Shown here piece after piece: positions 1 through 6,649 of a DNA stretch of 7,790 nucleotides. Location of the stretch: contig PXES01000313.1 of the NCBI GenBank assembly GCA_003564655.1, positions 1 to 7,790 on the forward strand, given 5' to 3'. Within the stretch, counting starts at the first letter, position 1, and every line of letters starts with the position of its first letter. The notes beneath the pieces were generated by a model. It did no database searches and was not told where the DNA came from. It saw only the letters and a list, made by a program, of their open reading frames with translations. Made by a program: the position numbers and the translations under genes. This DNA comes from Paracoccaceae bacterium. Its GTDB lineage: Bacteria > Pseudomonadota > Alphaproteobacteria > Rhodobacterales > Rhodobacteraceae.

Positions 1-420
1 GCCTCGGCGCTCTACGTGCTGGGGCGGGGCGCGGGCTATGCCATCGCCAGCGAGATCGCGCTCAAGTTCAAGGAGACGTCGGCCATCCACGCCGAGGCCT
101 ATTCGGCGGCTGAGGTGCTGCACGGCCCGGCCGCGCTGGTCGAACGCGGCTTCCCGGTGCTTGGCCTGATCTGCGAGGACGCCGCGCGCGACAGCTTCAC
201 CGGTACGGCAGAACGTCTGCACGCGCAGGGGGCGGATGTGTTCGTGACCGCCGCGATGGCGGATGTCAGCCCCCTGCCGGTCGTCGCGCCCCTGCACCCG
301 ATGCTGGACCCGCTGTTGCGCGTGGTGTCGTTCTACGCCTTCATCGAGGCGCTGGCCCGCAGGCGCGGCCTGCACCCCGACACACCGCGCCACCTGCGCA
401 AGATAACCGAGACCGTGTGA
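1..420 (+). CDS. SIS-domain sugar isomerase/deaminase, C-terminal part (NagB-II-like glucosamine-6-phosphate deaminase)
   Basis: The gene is cut by the left edge; the frame is open from base 1 and 139 residues are visible up to TGA at 418-420. The piece matches the second SIS domain of the GlmS/NagB-II/AgaS group. LGRGAGYAIASE is the sugar-phosphate loop, KETSAIHAEAY aligns with the GlmS segment carrying the isomerase glutamate, and AAEVLHGPAAL is the family E-x-x-HGP motif. The C-terminus DTPRHLRKITETV mirrors the GlmS tail DQPRNLAKSVTVE, which carries the catalytic lysine. GlmS would make GlcN-6-P, whereas a NagB-II enzyme deaminates it to fructose-6-P plus ammonia. The direct one-base overlap with nagA favours the catabolic deaminase. 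I cannot exclude a GlmS-type amidotransferase or an AgaS-type enzyme because the N-terminal half lies outside the window. The GTG at 16 is internal and not the start. Confidence 0.85.
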   Translation, partial: ASALYVLGRGAGYAIASEIALKFKETSAIHAEAYSAAEVLHGPAALVERGFPVLGLICEDAARDSFTGTAERLHAQGADVFVTAAMADVSPLPVVAPLHPMLDPLLRVVSFYAFIEALARRRGLHPDTPRHLRKITETV

Positions 421-1565
421 TGCCCCGGCTCTTTCGCGCGGCGCATGTCTTTGACGGCTGGCGACTGCATGCGGATGCGGCTGTCAGCATCACTGGGGAC
501 GGGCGCATCGCGGCCCTGCACACCGCAGATTCCGCCTGGCCCGAGGCGCATGACCTCACGGATCTGGGCGCGGGCGTGCTGGCCCCCGGGTTTGTCGATC
601 TTCAGGTCAATGGCGGGGGCGGTGAACTCGTCGGGGCAGAGACCGACGCCGATCAACTGTCCCGCATATGCGCCGCGCATGCCCGGCTGGGGGCGACGGC
701 GATCCTGCCGACGCTGATCACGGATACCCCCGAGGCAACCGCGCGCGTGGTTGCTGCGGGCGTCGAGGCGCATGCGCGGCAGGTGCAGGGCTTTTCCGGG
801 CTGCATCTGGAAGGGCCGCATCTGGACCCCGCGCGCAAGGGCGCCCATCACGCGGATCTGATCCGCCCGATGCAGCAGGATGATCTGCACTTGCTGTGCG
901 AGGCCGCGACGACCCTTCCCGCGCTGATGGTCACGCTTTCCCCCGGCGCGGTCACGAACGCGCAGATCGCGACCCTGGCTGGCGCCGGTGTCATCGTCAG
1001 CCTGGGGCACAGCGGGTGTTCGGCGCAGGCAGCGCTATCGGCTCATGCGGCCGGGGCGCGCTGTGTCACGCATCTGTATAACGCGATGGGCGGGCTGCAG
1101 GCCCGCGCCCCCGGTCTGGTCGGGGCCGCGCTCACCTCTCCTTTGCGCGCCGGGATCATCGCCGACGGGGTGCATGTGGCACCCGAATGCCTGGAGATCG
1201 CGCTGCACCTCAAGCGCGAGGATGAGCTGTTTCTGGTGACCGACTCGATGTCGGTCGCGGGAACAGATCTGACCGGGTTCGACCTCAACGGCCGACGCAT
1301 CACCCGCGCCGGAAATCGCCTGACGCTGGAGGATGGAACGCTGGCAGGCGCGGATGTGACCATGGCAGAAGCGGTCGCAAACCTGGTTGCCAATGGTTGG
1401 CCCCTGCAACGGGCACTGGCGATGGCGACGCGCATTCCCGCCGATCTCATCGGGGCATCGGATCGCGGCCGGTTGTGTCGCGATGCGCGGGCCGATCTGG
1501 TTTTGCTTGCGCCCGACAACACGCTGAAAGCCGTCTGGGTCAAGGGTTGCCCGCTGACCGGCTGA
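420..1565 (+). CDS. nagA: N-acetylglucosamine-6-phosphate deacetylase NagA
   Basis: This cytoplasmic amidohydrolase removes acetate from GlcNAc-6-P, giving GlcN-6-P for the deaminase encoded just upstream. With the ATG at 420 it has 381 residues, against about 382 for E. coli NagA. The metal and catalytic residues fall almost at the E. coli positions: Glu131 in HLEGPH, His197 in SLGHSG, His218 in THLYNAM, His252 in ADGVHV and the catalytic Asp275 in VTDSMS. The first metal site reads DLQVNGGGG (Gln62, Asn64) instead of the His-x-His of other amidohydrolases, as in the single-metal E. coli type. A GTG lies one codon upstream (417), but ATG at 420 overlaps the previous TGA as TGATG, which indicates translational coupling. 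Product assignment is secure. Regulation cannot be seen here because the operon start is outside the window. Confidence 0.96.
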   Translation: MPRLFRAAHVFDGWRLHADAAVSITGDGRIAALHTADSAWPEAHDLTDLGAGVLAPGFVDLQVNGGGGELVGAETDADQLSRICAAHARLGATAILPTLITDTPEATARVVAAGVEAHARQVQGFSGLHLEGPHLDPARKGAHHADLIRPMQQDDLHLLCEAATTLPALMVTLSPGAVTNAQIATLAGAGVIVSLGHSGCSAQAALSAHAAGARCVTHLYNAMGGLQARAPGLVGAALTSPLRAGIIADGVHVAPECLEIALHLKREDELFLVTDSMSVAGTDLTGFDLNGRRITRAGNRLTLEDGTLAGADVTMAEAVANLVANGWPLQRALAMATRIPADLIGASDRGRLCRDARADLVLLAPDNTLKAVWVKGCPLTG

Positions 1566-1739
1566 GATCACCCGGGTGCATTAAGCCAAGGGCGGACGGG
1601 ACGAAGGCGTGGTTTAACTCCATCAGGTGAAAAGCACGTAAAGCGGGGCGCTATTCGTTTGAGGCGCGGTCGGCGGGCCGGGATTTTCATGGGCTGCGTC
1701 TGCCAGCGACGGTTTGCGGGTTGGTCGGGTGGCACTGGA
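1566..1739. other. Intergenic stretch between convergent nagA and the LysR gene
   Basis: No gene is supported here. The stretch holds a 10-base perfect palindrome CACCCGGGTG at 1569-1578, right after the nagA stop, and an imperfect inverted repeat TTAAGCCA/TGGTTTAA (1581-1588 and 1610-1617, one G-T pair) with a 21-base loop. Neither is followed by a T-run, so a clear intrinsic terminator for nagA is not visible. Short open frames on both strands across this region have no family-like features. Confidence 0.5.
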
Positions 1740-1765
1740 CGCGGCGCGAGCAGCCTCGGGCCGCG
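1740..1765 (-). terminator. Strong GC hairpin directly behind the LysR stop codon
   Basis: CGCGGC (1740-1745) pairs with GCCGCG (1760-1765), and after one G/G mismatch CGAG (1747-1750) pairs with CTCG (1755-1758) around a CAGC loop. This makes a near-continuous 10-pair GC-rich stem. On the - strand it begins at the base following the regulator's TGA (1768-1766). No U-tract follows on the - strand, so it is either a U-less terminator or a 3' end stabiliser. Between convergent transcripts it could also act against read-through from nagA. Confidence 0.45.
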
Positions 1766-2659
1766 TCAGGCGTCGGACTGTGCCTTGATTCGGTCCCAGA
1801 CACTCCTTGTGACCGGTGCCGCCGCGTCGTGCAGGCAAGCCGCGATCAGGGTCATCGGGACCGTGGGCAGGGTCGAGCGCAGATTGACCAGCCGCGCCGC
1901 ATCGAGATCCGCCCTGGCAAGCGGCTCGGGGATCCAGGCCACTGCAAATCCCGAACGCGCGAATTCAAGCGCTGCCAGCGTCAGGGCCGTTTCCAGGCGC
2001 GGCCTGATACGCCCGATGCGCGCGAGGCGCGGAAAGATCAGGCGACGCTGCACCTGGCCGAGGAACACATCCGCCGGATAGGCGATGACCGGCAACTCAC
2101 CCCGCGCATAGGACGCGTTGAGCACCTCCAGCCGGTCGCGCGCGAAGACGGGGATCAGCGTTTCCGTACCGATCTGCTGCATGTCCAGAAATTGCGCGCC
2201 CGGGATTTCCTGAGCGTCCGACACATCATGGATGAAAGCCACATCGGCGCGGCGCGTCATGATCTGGGCAAGACAATCGTCGCGATTGGCCGAGCGCAAG
2301 CGCGTGTCGATGTCGAGATCGGCGAAACGGCCGATGATTTCCGGCGTCGAGGTCGCCGCGATGGCGTGTTGCGACACGATCACCAGCCGCCGCCGCTGTC
2401 CACCCGCGTCGCGCAGCGCAGCGGTCAGGTCGCGCATTCCGGTGGACAACTCGCGCATGCGGTCCAGCTGCTCGACCACATGCGCCGTCAGCCGCGCGGG
2501 TCGTGTGCTGCGGTCGAAAAGCGGGGTACCCAGCGCCTCCTCGATCTGGCGGATGCGCCGCGAGAAGGCCGGTTGCGAGATGTTACGCTTCTCGCAGGCC
2601 GCCTGAAACGAACCATGCTCGGCCACGGCAAGGATATCGTCCAGCCATTCCAGCCGCAT
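1766..2659 (-). CDS. LysR-type transcriptional regulator, divergent from the desulfhydrase/TRAP operon
   Basis: The protein is 297 residues, a normal LysR-family length. The winged helix-turn-helix is at the N-terminus: residues about 3-60 include GSFQAACEKRNISQPAFSRR and then IRQIEEALGTPLFDRS, both typical of the family. The linker helix follows at about 61-90 and the two-lobed effector-binding domain at about 92-290, starting RLVIVSQHAI. I chose ATG at 2659 because GAGG sits five bases before it; the GTG at 2665 lies inside that ribosome-binding sequence and would add only two residues. The gene is divergent from the PLP-enzyme operon with a 109-base gap holding a LysR-type box, so it probably controls that operon and itself. 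The effector is unknown; by analogy with cuyR-cuyA loci it may be the amino acid substrate or a product. This is inference from position. Confidence 0.93.
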   Translation of the reverse strand: MRLEWLDDILAVAEHGSFQAACEKRNISQPAFSRRIRQIEEALGTPLFDRSTRPARLTAHVVEQLDRMRELSTGMRDLTAALRDAGGQRRRLVIVSQHAIAATSTPEIIGRFADLDIDTRLRSANRDDCLAQIMTRRADVAFIHDVSDAQEIPGAQFLDMQQIGTETLIPVFARDRLEVLNASYARGELPVIAYPADVFLGQVQRRLIFPRLARIGRIRPRLETALTLAALEFARSGFAVAWIPEPLARADLDAARLVNLRSTLPTVPMTLIAACLHDAAAPVTRSVWDRIKAQSDA

Positions 2660-2671
2660 CGCCACCTCAAT

Positions 2672-2690
2672 ACATGCAATTTGTGCATGT
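2672..2690. promoter_or_regulatory. Probable LysR operator: perfect inverted repeat with T-N11-A
   Basis: ACATGCA-ATTTG-TGCATGT is a perfect 7-bp inverted repeat with a 5-bp spacer, and T2675 to A2687 gives the T-N11-A signature of LysR-family binding sites. It begins 13 bases upstream of the regulator's ATG and overlaps its putative -10 box, as expected for autorepression. Its centre is about 88 bases before the PLP-enzyme start codon, which would fit the usual position near -65 if that transcript starts around 2745. A related ACATGT lies at 2736-2741. Assignment rests on symmetry and position only. Confidence 0.7.
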
Positions 2691-2717
2691 TAAAGGCCGA
2701 AATTCGCATTTGATCAA
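2689..2717 (-). promoter_or_regulatory. Candidate promoter of the LysR gene
   Basis: Read on the - strand, TTGATC (2717-2712, four of six matches to the -35 consensus) and TTTAAC (2694-2689, four of six to the -10) are 17 bases apart. The -10 touches the inverted repeat at 2672-2690. The -35 is part of the palindrome TTGATCAA, so it also reads TTGATC on the + strand, but no good -10 follows on that side (TCTACA at 2733-2738 is weak). That would suit an activator-dependent promoter for the operon. Confidence 0.4.
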
Positions 2718-2768
2718 GCGTAAATTCGATGATCTACATGTTTAAAGAAAAAGGACAGGGACAGAAAA

Positions 2769-3779
2769 ATGCATCTCGCGCGATTTCCACGCTACCGGCT
2801 GGGCCATTTTCCGACGCCACTGGAGCGTCTCGACCGGCTGAGCGAAGCCTTGGGCGGCCCCGAAATCTGGATCAAACGCGACGATTGCACCGGGCTGGCC
2901 TCGGGCGGCAACAAGACCCGCAAGCTGGAATTCCTGCTCGCTGATGCGCTGGCACAGGGGGCCGATACGCTGGTCACACAGGGTGCCACCCAGTCGAACC
3001 ACGTGCGCCAGACCGCTGCCGCTGCCGCCCGCGCGGGGCTGGCCTGTCACGCGCTGCTCGAACGGCGCGTGACGAATCAGGGGGCCGATTACGAGACTGC
3101 GGGCAATGTGCTGCTTGACGAGATGATGGATTGCCACCTCAATTTCCGCTCGGGCGGGCTGGACATGAATGCCGAGGCCGAGGCGCTGGCCGAGAGCCTG
3201 CGCAGCGCGGGCCACAAGCCCTATGTCATTCCGGGAGGGGGGTCGAACCCTGTCGGCGCTCTGGGTTATGCCGCCTGCGCGCAGGAGATGGTGGGCCAGG
3301 CCGATGCGATGGGCCTGCGGATCGACCATATCGTGCACGCCACCGGTTCGGCGGGCACGCAGGCGGGGCTGGTGGCGGGGCTGCACGCGCTCAACGCGCC
3401 GATCCCGGTGACGGGCTATTCGGTCCGCGCCCCGCGCGAGAAGCAGATCGACAATGTCCATGGCCTCGCCCTGCGCACGGCGGAACTGCTGGGCGCTCGG
3501 GGCGATCTGCCGCGCGAGAGCGTGGTCGCGTTCGACGAGCAGGTCGGCGACGGCTACGGCCAGCCGACCGAGGCGATGGTCGATGCGATGCTGATGCTGG
3601 CCCGGCTCGAGGGTATCCTGCTGGACCCGGTCTATTCCGGCAAGGGCTTTGCCGGGCTGGTCGCCATGGTCCGCGCGGGGGCCTTTGCGAAAACCGACCG
3701 CGTGGTCTTTCTGCATACGGGCGGGTCCATCGCCCTCTTCGCCTATGGCCACCTCTTTCAATCCCAGAAGGCTGCCTGA
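2769..3779 (+). CDS. cuyA: PLP-dependent L-cysteate sulfo-lyase / D-cysteine desulfhydrase family enzyme
   Basis: A 336-residue fold-type II PLP enzyme of the ACC deaminase/D-cysteine desulfhydrase family. GGNKTRKLEF holds the PLP lysine (Lys49), QSNHVRQ the Ser76-Asn77 pair, ATGSAGTQAG (191-200) the phosphate loop, and Tyr263 and Tyr289 match ACC deaminase Tyr268 and Tyr294. At the two positions that mark true ACC deaminases (Glu295, Leu322) it has Ser290 (VYSGKG) and Thr317 (HTGGS), as in desulfhydrases. The start MHLARFPR and overall pattern resemble, from memory, CuyA of Ruegeria pomeroyi, which converts L-cysteate to pyruvate, ammonia and sulfite in the cytoplasm. AGGGA (2757-2761) precedes the ATG by seven bases. 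It heads the operon, with the TRAP genes starting 36 bases on. D-cysteine desulfhydrase is the main alternative; the family is sure, the substrate is not. Confidence 0.8.
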   Translation: MHLARFPRYRLGHFPTPLERLDRLSEALGGPEIWIKRDDCTGLASGGNKTRKLEFLLADALAQGADTLVTQGATQSNHVRQTAAAAARAGLACHALLERRVTNQGADYETAGNVLLDEMMDCHLNFRSGGLDMNAEAEALAESLRSAGHKPYVIPGGGSNPVGALGYAACAQEMVGQADAMGLRIDHIVHATGSAGTQAGLVAGLHALNAPIPVTGYSVRAPREKQIDNVHGLALRTAELLGARGDLPRESVVAFDEQVGDGYGQPTEAMVDAMLMLARLEGILLDPVYSGKGFAGLVAMVRAGAFAKTDRVVFLHTGGSIALFAYGHLFQSQKAA

Positions 3780-3815
3780 GCAGTCCACCCCTTCGCCCCA
3801 ACACAGGAGATCCTG

Positions 3816-4802
3816 ATGCCTTCCTCCCCTCTCAAACTTCTTGCCCTCTCGCTTACGGCTGCCGCACTCGGCAGCACGGCCCTGTCCGAAACGATCCGTG
3901 TCTCGACCTATGTGAACGAGACCGATATCCGCTATCAGGGCTTCCAGAAATTCGCCGAACTGGTGGAAGAGAAATCCGAAGGTCGGCTGAATGTCGATAT
4001 CTTCCCGGCCTCGACGCTGCATGGCTGGTCGGATGGCGTCGATGCGCTGCAAGGCGGCGTGGCCGACATCAGCTGGATCTCGGCCGACACGCGGCTGCCC
4101 TGCTACCGGGTAACCTCGCTCTACCCGGCGGCGATCGACCTTGAAGACCAGGTCGGGCTGGATGCCGCCTATGCCGAACTCATCGCCCCCGAGGCCGCCG
4201 AGGTCGGACTGATCCCGGTGATGAACTCGAACTATTCCTACGATCAGGAATGGTGGTTCCAGGGCCCCATCGACGGGCTGAATCAGCTTGACGGGCTGCT
4301 CGTGCGCTCGATCGGGCCGCTGGTCAGCCTGATGATCGAGACCTGGGGCGGCCAGCCGGTATTCGTCGCACCCGGCGAGGTGTTCCAGTCCGCCGAACGC
4401 GGCGTGGTCAACGGCATCAACATGGGGGTCGCGACCTACAGCTCGTGGCAGCTCTGGAACGTGATGCCCTACATGGTCAACGCAAGCCTCTTCTACGGCA
4501 ACATCCAGTACATGATGAACCTCGACCGCTTCAACAGCCTGTCCGAAGAGGATCAGGCCGCGATCCTCGAGGCCGGGGCCGAGACCGAAGCCTGGCTTCA
4601 GCCGATGTATGAGGACTGGATCGACCAGCAGGTCGGCAACGCCGTCATGAAGGGTGGCGGTGCGGCCGTTTCGATCAGCAGCTCTGAACGCAACGAGATG
4701 ATCTCGGAAATCGCTGAACTGTGGTCTGAAGAGGTTGAAGAAGGCTGCGGCCCCGAACTTGCCGAACAGATCCGCGCCCTTTTCGCGCAGCACCAACTCT
4801 AG
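3816..4802 (+). CDS. dctP: TRAP transporter substrate-binding protein, DctP family
   Basis: This periplasmic protein captures the substrate and hands it to the DctQM membrane complex. It has 328 residues, normal for the family. Residues 1-24 form a signal peptide (Lys7, hydrophobic stretch 8-23, cleavage likely after ALS). Mature-part hallmarks are ETIRVSTYVNETD at the first strand, KFAELVEEKSEGRLNVDIFP, and LDGLLVRSIGP with Arg164 at the position of the conserved arginine that grips the ligand carboxylate. FNSLSEEDQAAILEAG is the usual C-terminal helix. The segment SYDQEWWFQG and the nearby Tyr/Trp residues suggest an aromatic-lined pocket. AGGAGA (3805-3810) sets the ATG. Placement between the PLP enzyme and DctQM implies that the ligand is that enzyme's substrate or a precursor, thus an acidic amino acid or sulfonate. 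The ligand is inferred. Confidence 0.93.
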   Translation: MPSSPLKLLALSLTAAALGSTALSETIRVSTYVNETDIRYQGFQKFAELVEEKSEGRLNVDIFPASTLHGWSDGVDALQGGVADISWISADTRLPCYRVTSLYPAAIDLEDQVGLDAAYAELIAPEAAEVGLIPVMNSNYSYDQEWWFQGPIDGLNQLDGLLVRSIGPLVSLMIETWGGQPVFVAPGEVFQSAERGVVNGINMGVATYSSWQLWNVMPYMVNASLFYGNIQYMMNLDRFNSLSEEDQAAILEAGAETEAWLQPMYEDWIDQQVGNAVMKGGGAAVSISSSERNEMISEIAELWSEEVEEGCGPELAEQIRALFAQHQL

Positions 4803-4836
4803 GGCCAAAGCGCCACGACAGGTATCGGAGGGCGTC

Positions 4837-5361
4837 ATGCTCAGACTGATCGACCGGATGACACGCGCTGTCGAATGGGTGGTCGTGGCGCTGGCCATCA
4901 TCGGATCGGCGATCATCGTCATCCAGATGGTCTGGATCAGCTACGGGGTGTTCATGCGCTACGGCATGGGCCGCCCCGACCGGATGGTGACCGAGGCCAC
5001 GGCACTGCTGCTGTTCCCGGTGGCGCTCTTGGGGCTGGCCTATGCGATGCGCGAGGACAGCTACCCGCGCGTCACCCTGCTGACCGACCAGTTCAGCCCA
5101 GGACTGCAAAAGCTGATCGCGCTGATGAACGGCGCGATCATGGTGCTGATCGGGGTGTTCTTCTCGATCACTACAGTCAACGCCACCATTCGCGCTTACA
5201 ATTCCGGGGCCTCGTCCGAGATCCTGAATTGGCCGCGTTACATGCTTTGGGCGTCGGCGGCGACGGCGCTGTGCGTCTTCACCCTCTATGCCACCCTGCG
5301 GCTGATGCAGATCGCGTTCAGCCCACCCCCGCAGAAGGACGAGCGTGATGGAATGGTATGA
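4837..5361 (+). CDS. dctQ: TRAP transporter small membrane subunit, DctQ family
   Basis: A 174-residue inner-membrane protein with four predicted helices at about 14-40, 50-71, 92-114 and 136-160. MRYGMGRPDRMVTEATALLLFPVALLGLAYAMR fits the family pattern of RY...GRP, an acidic residue in helix 2, and an arginine after it (the sequence is split here only by description: residues 40-72). DctQ joins DctM to form the transport unit. The frame is open upstream to 4735, inside dctP, but GGAGGG (4827-4832) just before ATG 4837 and the family length fix this start. It follows dctP by 34 bases, and its last 14 bases overlap dctM. Confidence 0.92.
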   Translation: MLRLIDRMTRAVEWVVVALAIIGSAIIVIQMVWISYGVFMRYGMGRPDRMVTEATALLLFPVALLGLAYAMREDSYPRVTLLTDQFSPGLQKLIALMNGAIMVLIGVFFSITTVNATIRAYNSGASSEILNWPRYMLWASAATALCVFTLYATLRLMQIAFSPPPQKDERDGMV

Positions 5362-6649
5362 AGTCGCCCTCGGCCTGCTGGGCCTGCTGATCCTGCTGAT
5401 CGCGCTGGGCCTGCCGATCCCCTTCGCGCTGGCCGCAGCCTCGCTGCCCTTCCTGTGGCAGATCCAGACCTTCAGCAGCTCGCTGGTCTCGTCGCAGTTG
5501 CAGCTCTGGGGGGTGTGGATCAATTACATCCTGCTTGCCGTGCCGCTCTTCGTGTTCCTGGGCGAATTGATAAGCCGATCCAATATCGGCGCGAATCTCT
5601 ACATGTTCCTGCACAAGGGCGTGCCCCTGCGCGGGGCGGCGGCCTATGGCTCGATCGGGGCCTGCGCGGGGTTCGGGGCAGTGTCGGGGTCGAGCATGGT
5701 GGGCTCGCTGACCATCGGCGGCGTTGCCCTGCCCGAAATGCTGCGGCTGGGCTATGACCGCAGGCTCGCCAGCGGCGTGCTGGCGGCGGGCGGCACGCTG
5801 AGCGTGCTGCTGCCGCCAAGCCTGATCCTCCTGTTCTACGGTATCGTCAGCGACCAGTCCATCGGACAGCTGTTTATGGCGGGCGTGGTGCCGGGGCTGA
5901 TGCTGACCGCGCTCTTCGTGGTCGTGGTGCTGGTCTGGGGCCGGCTGCACCCCTCCCATGTGCCCGACCGCGACACTGGCCCGCGGCTGAAGCTCTTGCA
6001 GATCGCCGTCTCGCTGGGGCCGATCATCGTCATCGGCGGGGTGATCACCGTCTCGATCTATGGCGGCATCGCCACGCCCACCGAGGCCGCCGCCATTGCA
6101 GCACTGGTGACAGTGGCGCTGGCGGTGGGCGTCGGCGGGCTGCGCTGGAAAGGGTTCGTCGAGGCGCTGATGGCGACCATGCGCACCATGGGCTATCTCG
6201 GCCTGCTGCTGTCGGCGGGCGTGCTGTTCGGCTTCGTGCTGAACTACTACCGCGTGCCGCAGCAATTCACCGCGCTGTTTCTGGCGTTCGAGCTGTCACC
6301 CTATATGGTGCTGGCGCTGATCATCGTGTTCTACATCGCGCTGGGCATGTTCCTCGAACCGGTCTCGATGACCTTCATCACGCTGCCGGTGATCATTCCG
6401 CTGGTTGTGGCCGCCGGGTTCGACCTGATCTGGTTCGGCATCATCTACACGATCACCATGGAGATCGCCGTACTCACACCACCTGTGGGGCTCAATCTCT
6501 ACGTCATATCCGGCATCAGCCGGGGCAAGGTCTCGGTGCCGGACGTGATCGTGGGGGCGCTGCCCTTCATCGCGGCGCTGGTGGTGCTTGTCGGGCTTAT
6601 GATCGCCTTTCCGCAATTCGCGCTCTGGCTGCCGGAGCAGTCGCGCTGA
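5348..6649 (+). CDS. dctM: TRAP transporter large permease subunit, DctM family
   Basis: A 433-residue polytopic inner-membrane protein that carries the translocation path and uses an ion gradient. About a dozen hydrophobic segments span residues 4-425. Family motifs run in order: AVPLFVFLGEL (64-74), GFGAVSGSSMVGSLTIGG (108-125), SVLLPPSLILLFYGIVSDQS (152-171), YGGIATPTEAAAIAA (238-252), GMFLEPVSMTFITLPVIIPL (333-352) and LTPPVGLNLYVISGI (376-390). ATG at 5348 has AAGGA eight bases upstream (5335-5339); a GTG one codon earlier (5345) is possible. The start overlaps the dctQ end by 14 bases, so the two are likely translated together. The stop TGA at 6647-6649 overlaps the candidate CTG start of the hydrolase. 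The product is certain, the cargo inferred. Confidence 0.95.
   Translation: MEWYEVALGLLGLLILLIALGLPIPFALAAASLPFLWQIQTFSSSLVSSQLQLWGVWINYILLAVPLFVFLGELISRSNIGANLYMFLHKGVPLRGAAAYGSIGACAGFGAVSGSSMVGSLTIGGVALPEMLRLGYDRRLASGVLAAGGTLSVLLPPSLILLFYGIVSDQSIGQLFMAGVVPGLMLTALFVVVVLVWGRLHPSHVPDRDTGPRLKLLQIAVSLGPIIVIGGVITVSIYGGIATPTEAAAIAALVTVALAVGVGGLRWKGFVEALMATMRTMGYLGLLLSAGVLFGFVLNYYRVPQQFTALFLAFELSPYMVLALIIVFYIALGMFLEPVSMTFITLPVIIPLVVAAGFDLIWFGIIYTITMEIAVLTPPVGLNLYVISGISRGKVSVPDVIVGALPFIAALVVLVGLMIAFPQFALWLPEQSR

Noticed and set aside
333..1010. 225-residue - strand frame over nagA
   Set aside because: Antisense to nagA, where catalytic residues are all accounted for; no domain in the - frame.
1569..1578. 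Palindrome CACCCGGGTG as nagA terminator
   Set aside because: It has no loop, only five base pairs per arm, and no following T-run, so it cannot form a useful terminator hairpin.
1581..1617. TTAAGCCA/TGGTTTAA inverted repeat as regulatory site or terminator
   Set aside because: The arms are imperfect, the loop is 21 bases, and there is no T-tail; it may be chance.
1721..2713. 330-residue + strand frame opposite the LysR gene
   Set aside because: The - strand gene has a complete LysR helix-turn-helix and effector domain; the + frame is a shadow.
2769..3779. ACC deaminase (acdS)
   Set aside because: The diagnostic Glu and Leu positions are Ser290 and Thr317, as in desulfhydrases.
3131..4144. 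337-residue + strand frame across the PLP enzyme and dctP
   Set aside because: It is out of frame with two well-supported genes, is full of Arg/Gly/Pro, and shows no domain.
2742..4922. 726-residue open frame on the - strand
   Set aside because: It lies antisense to the PLP enzyme and dctP, both with full family motifs; its His/Arg/Asp-rich low-complexity composition is typical of a GC-rich shadow frame.
5318..6265. 315-residue - strand frame opposite dctM
   Set aside because: Its Gln/His/Arg-rich composition arises from the complement of hydrophobic membrane codons; no family features.
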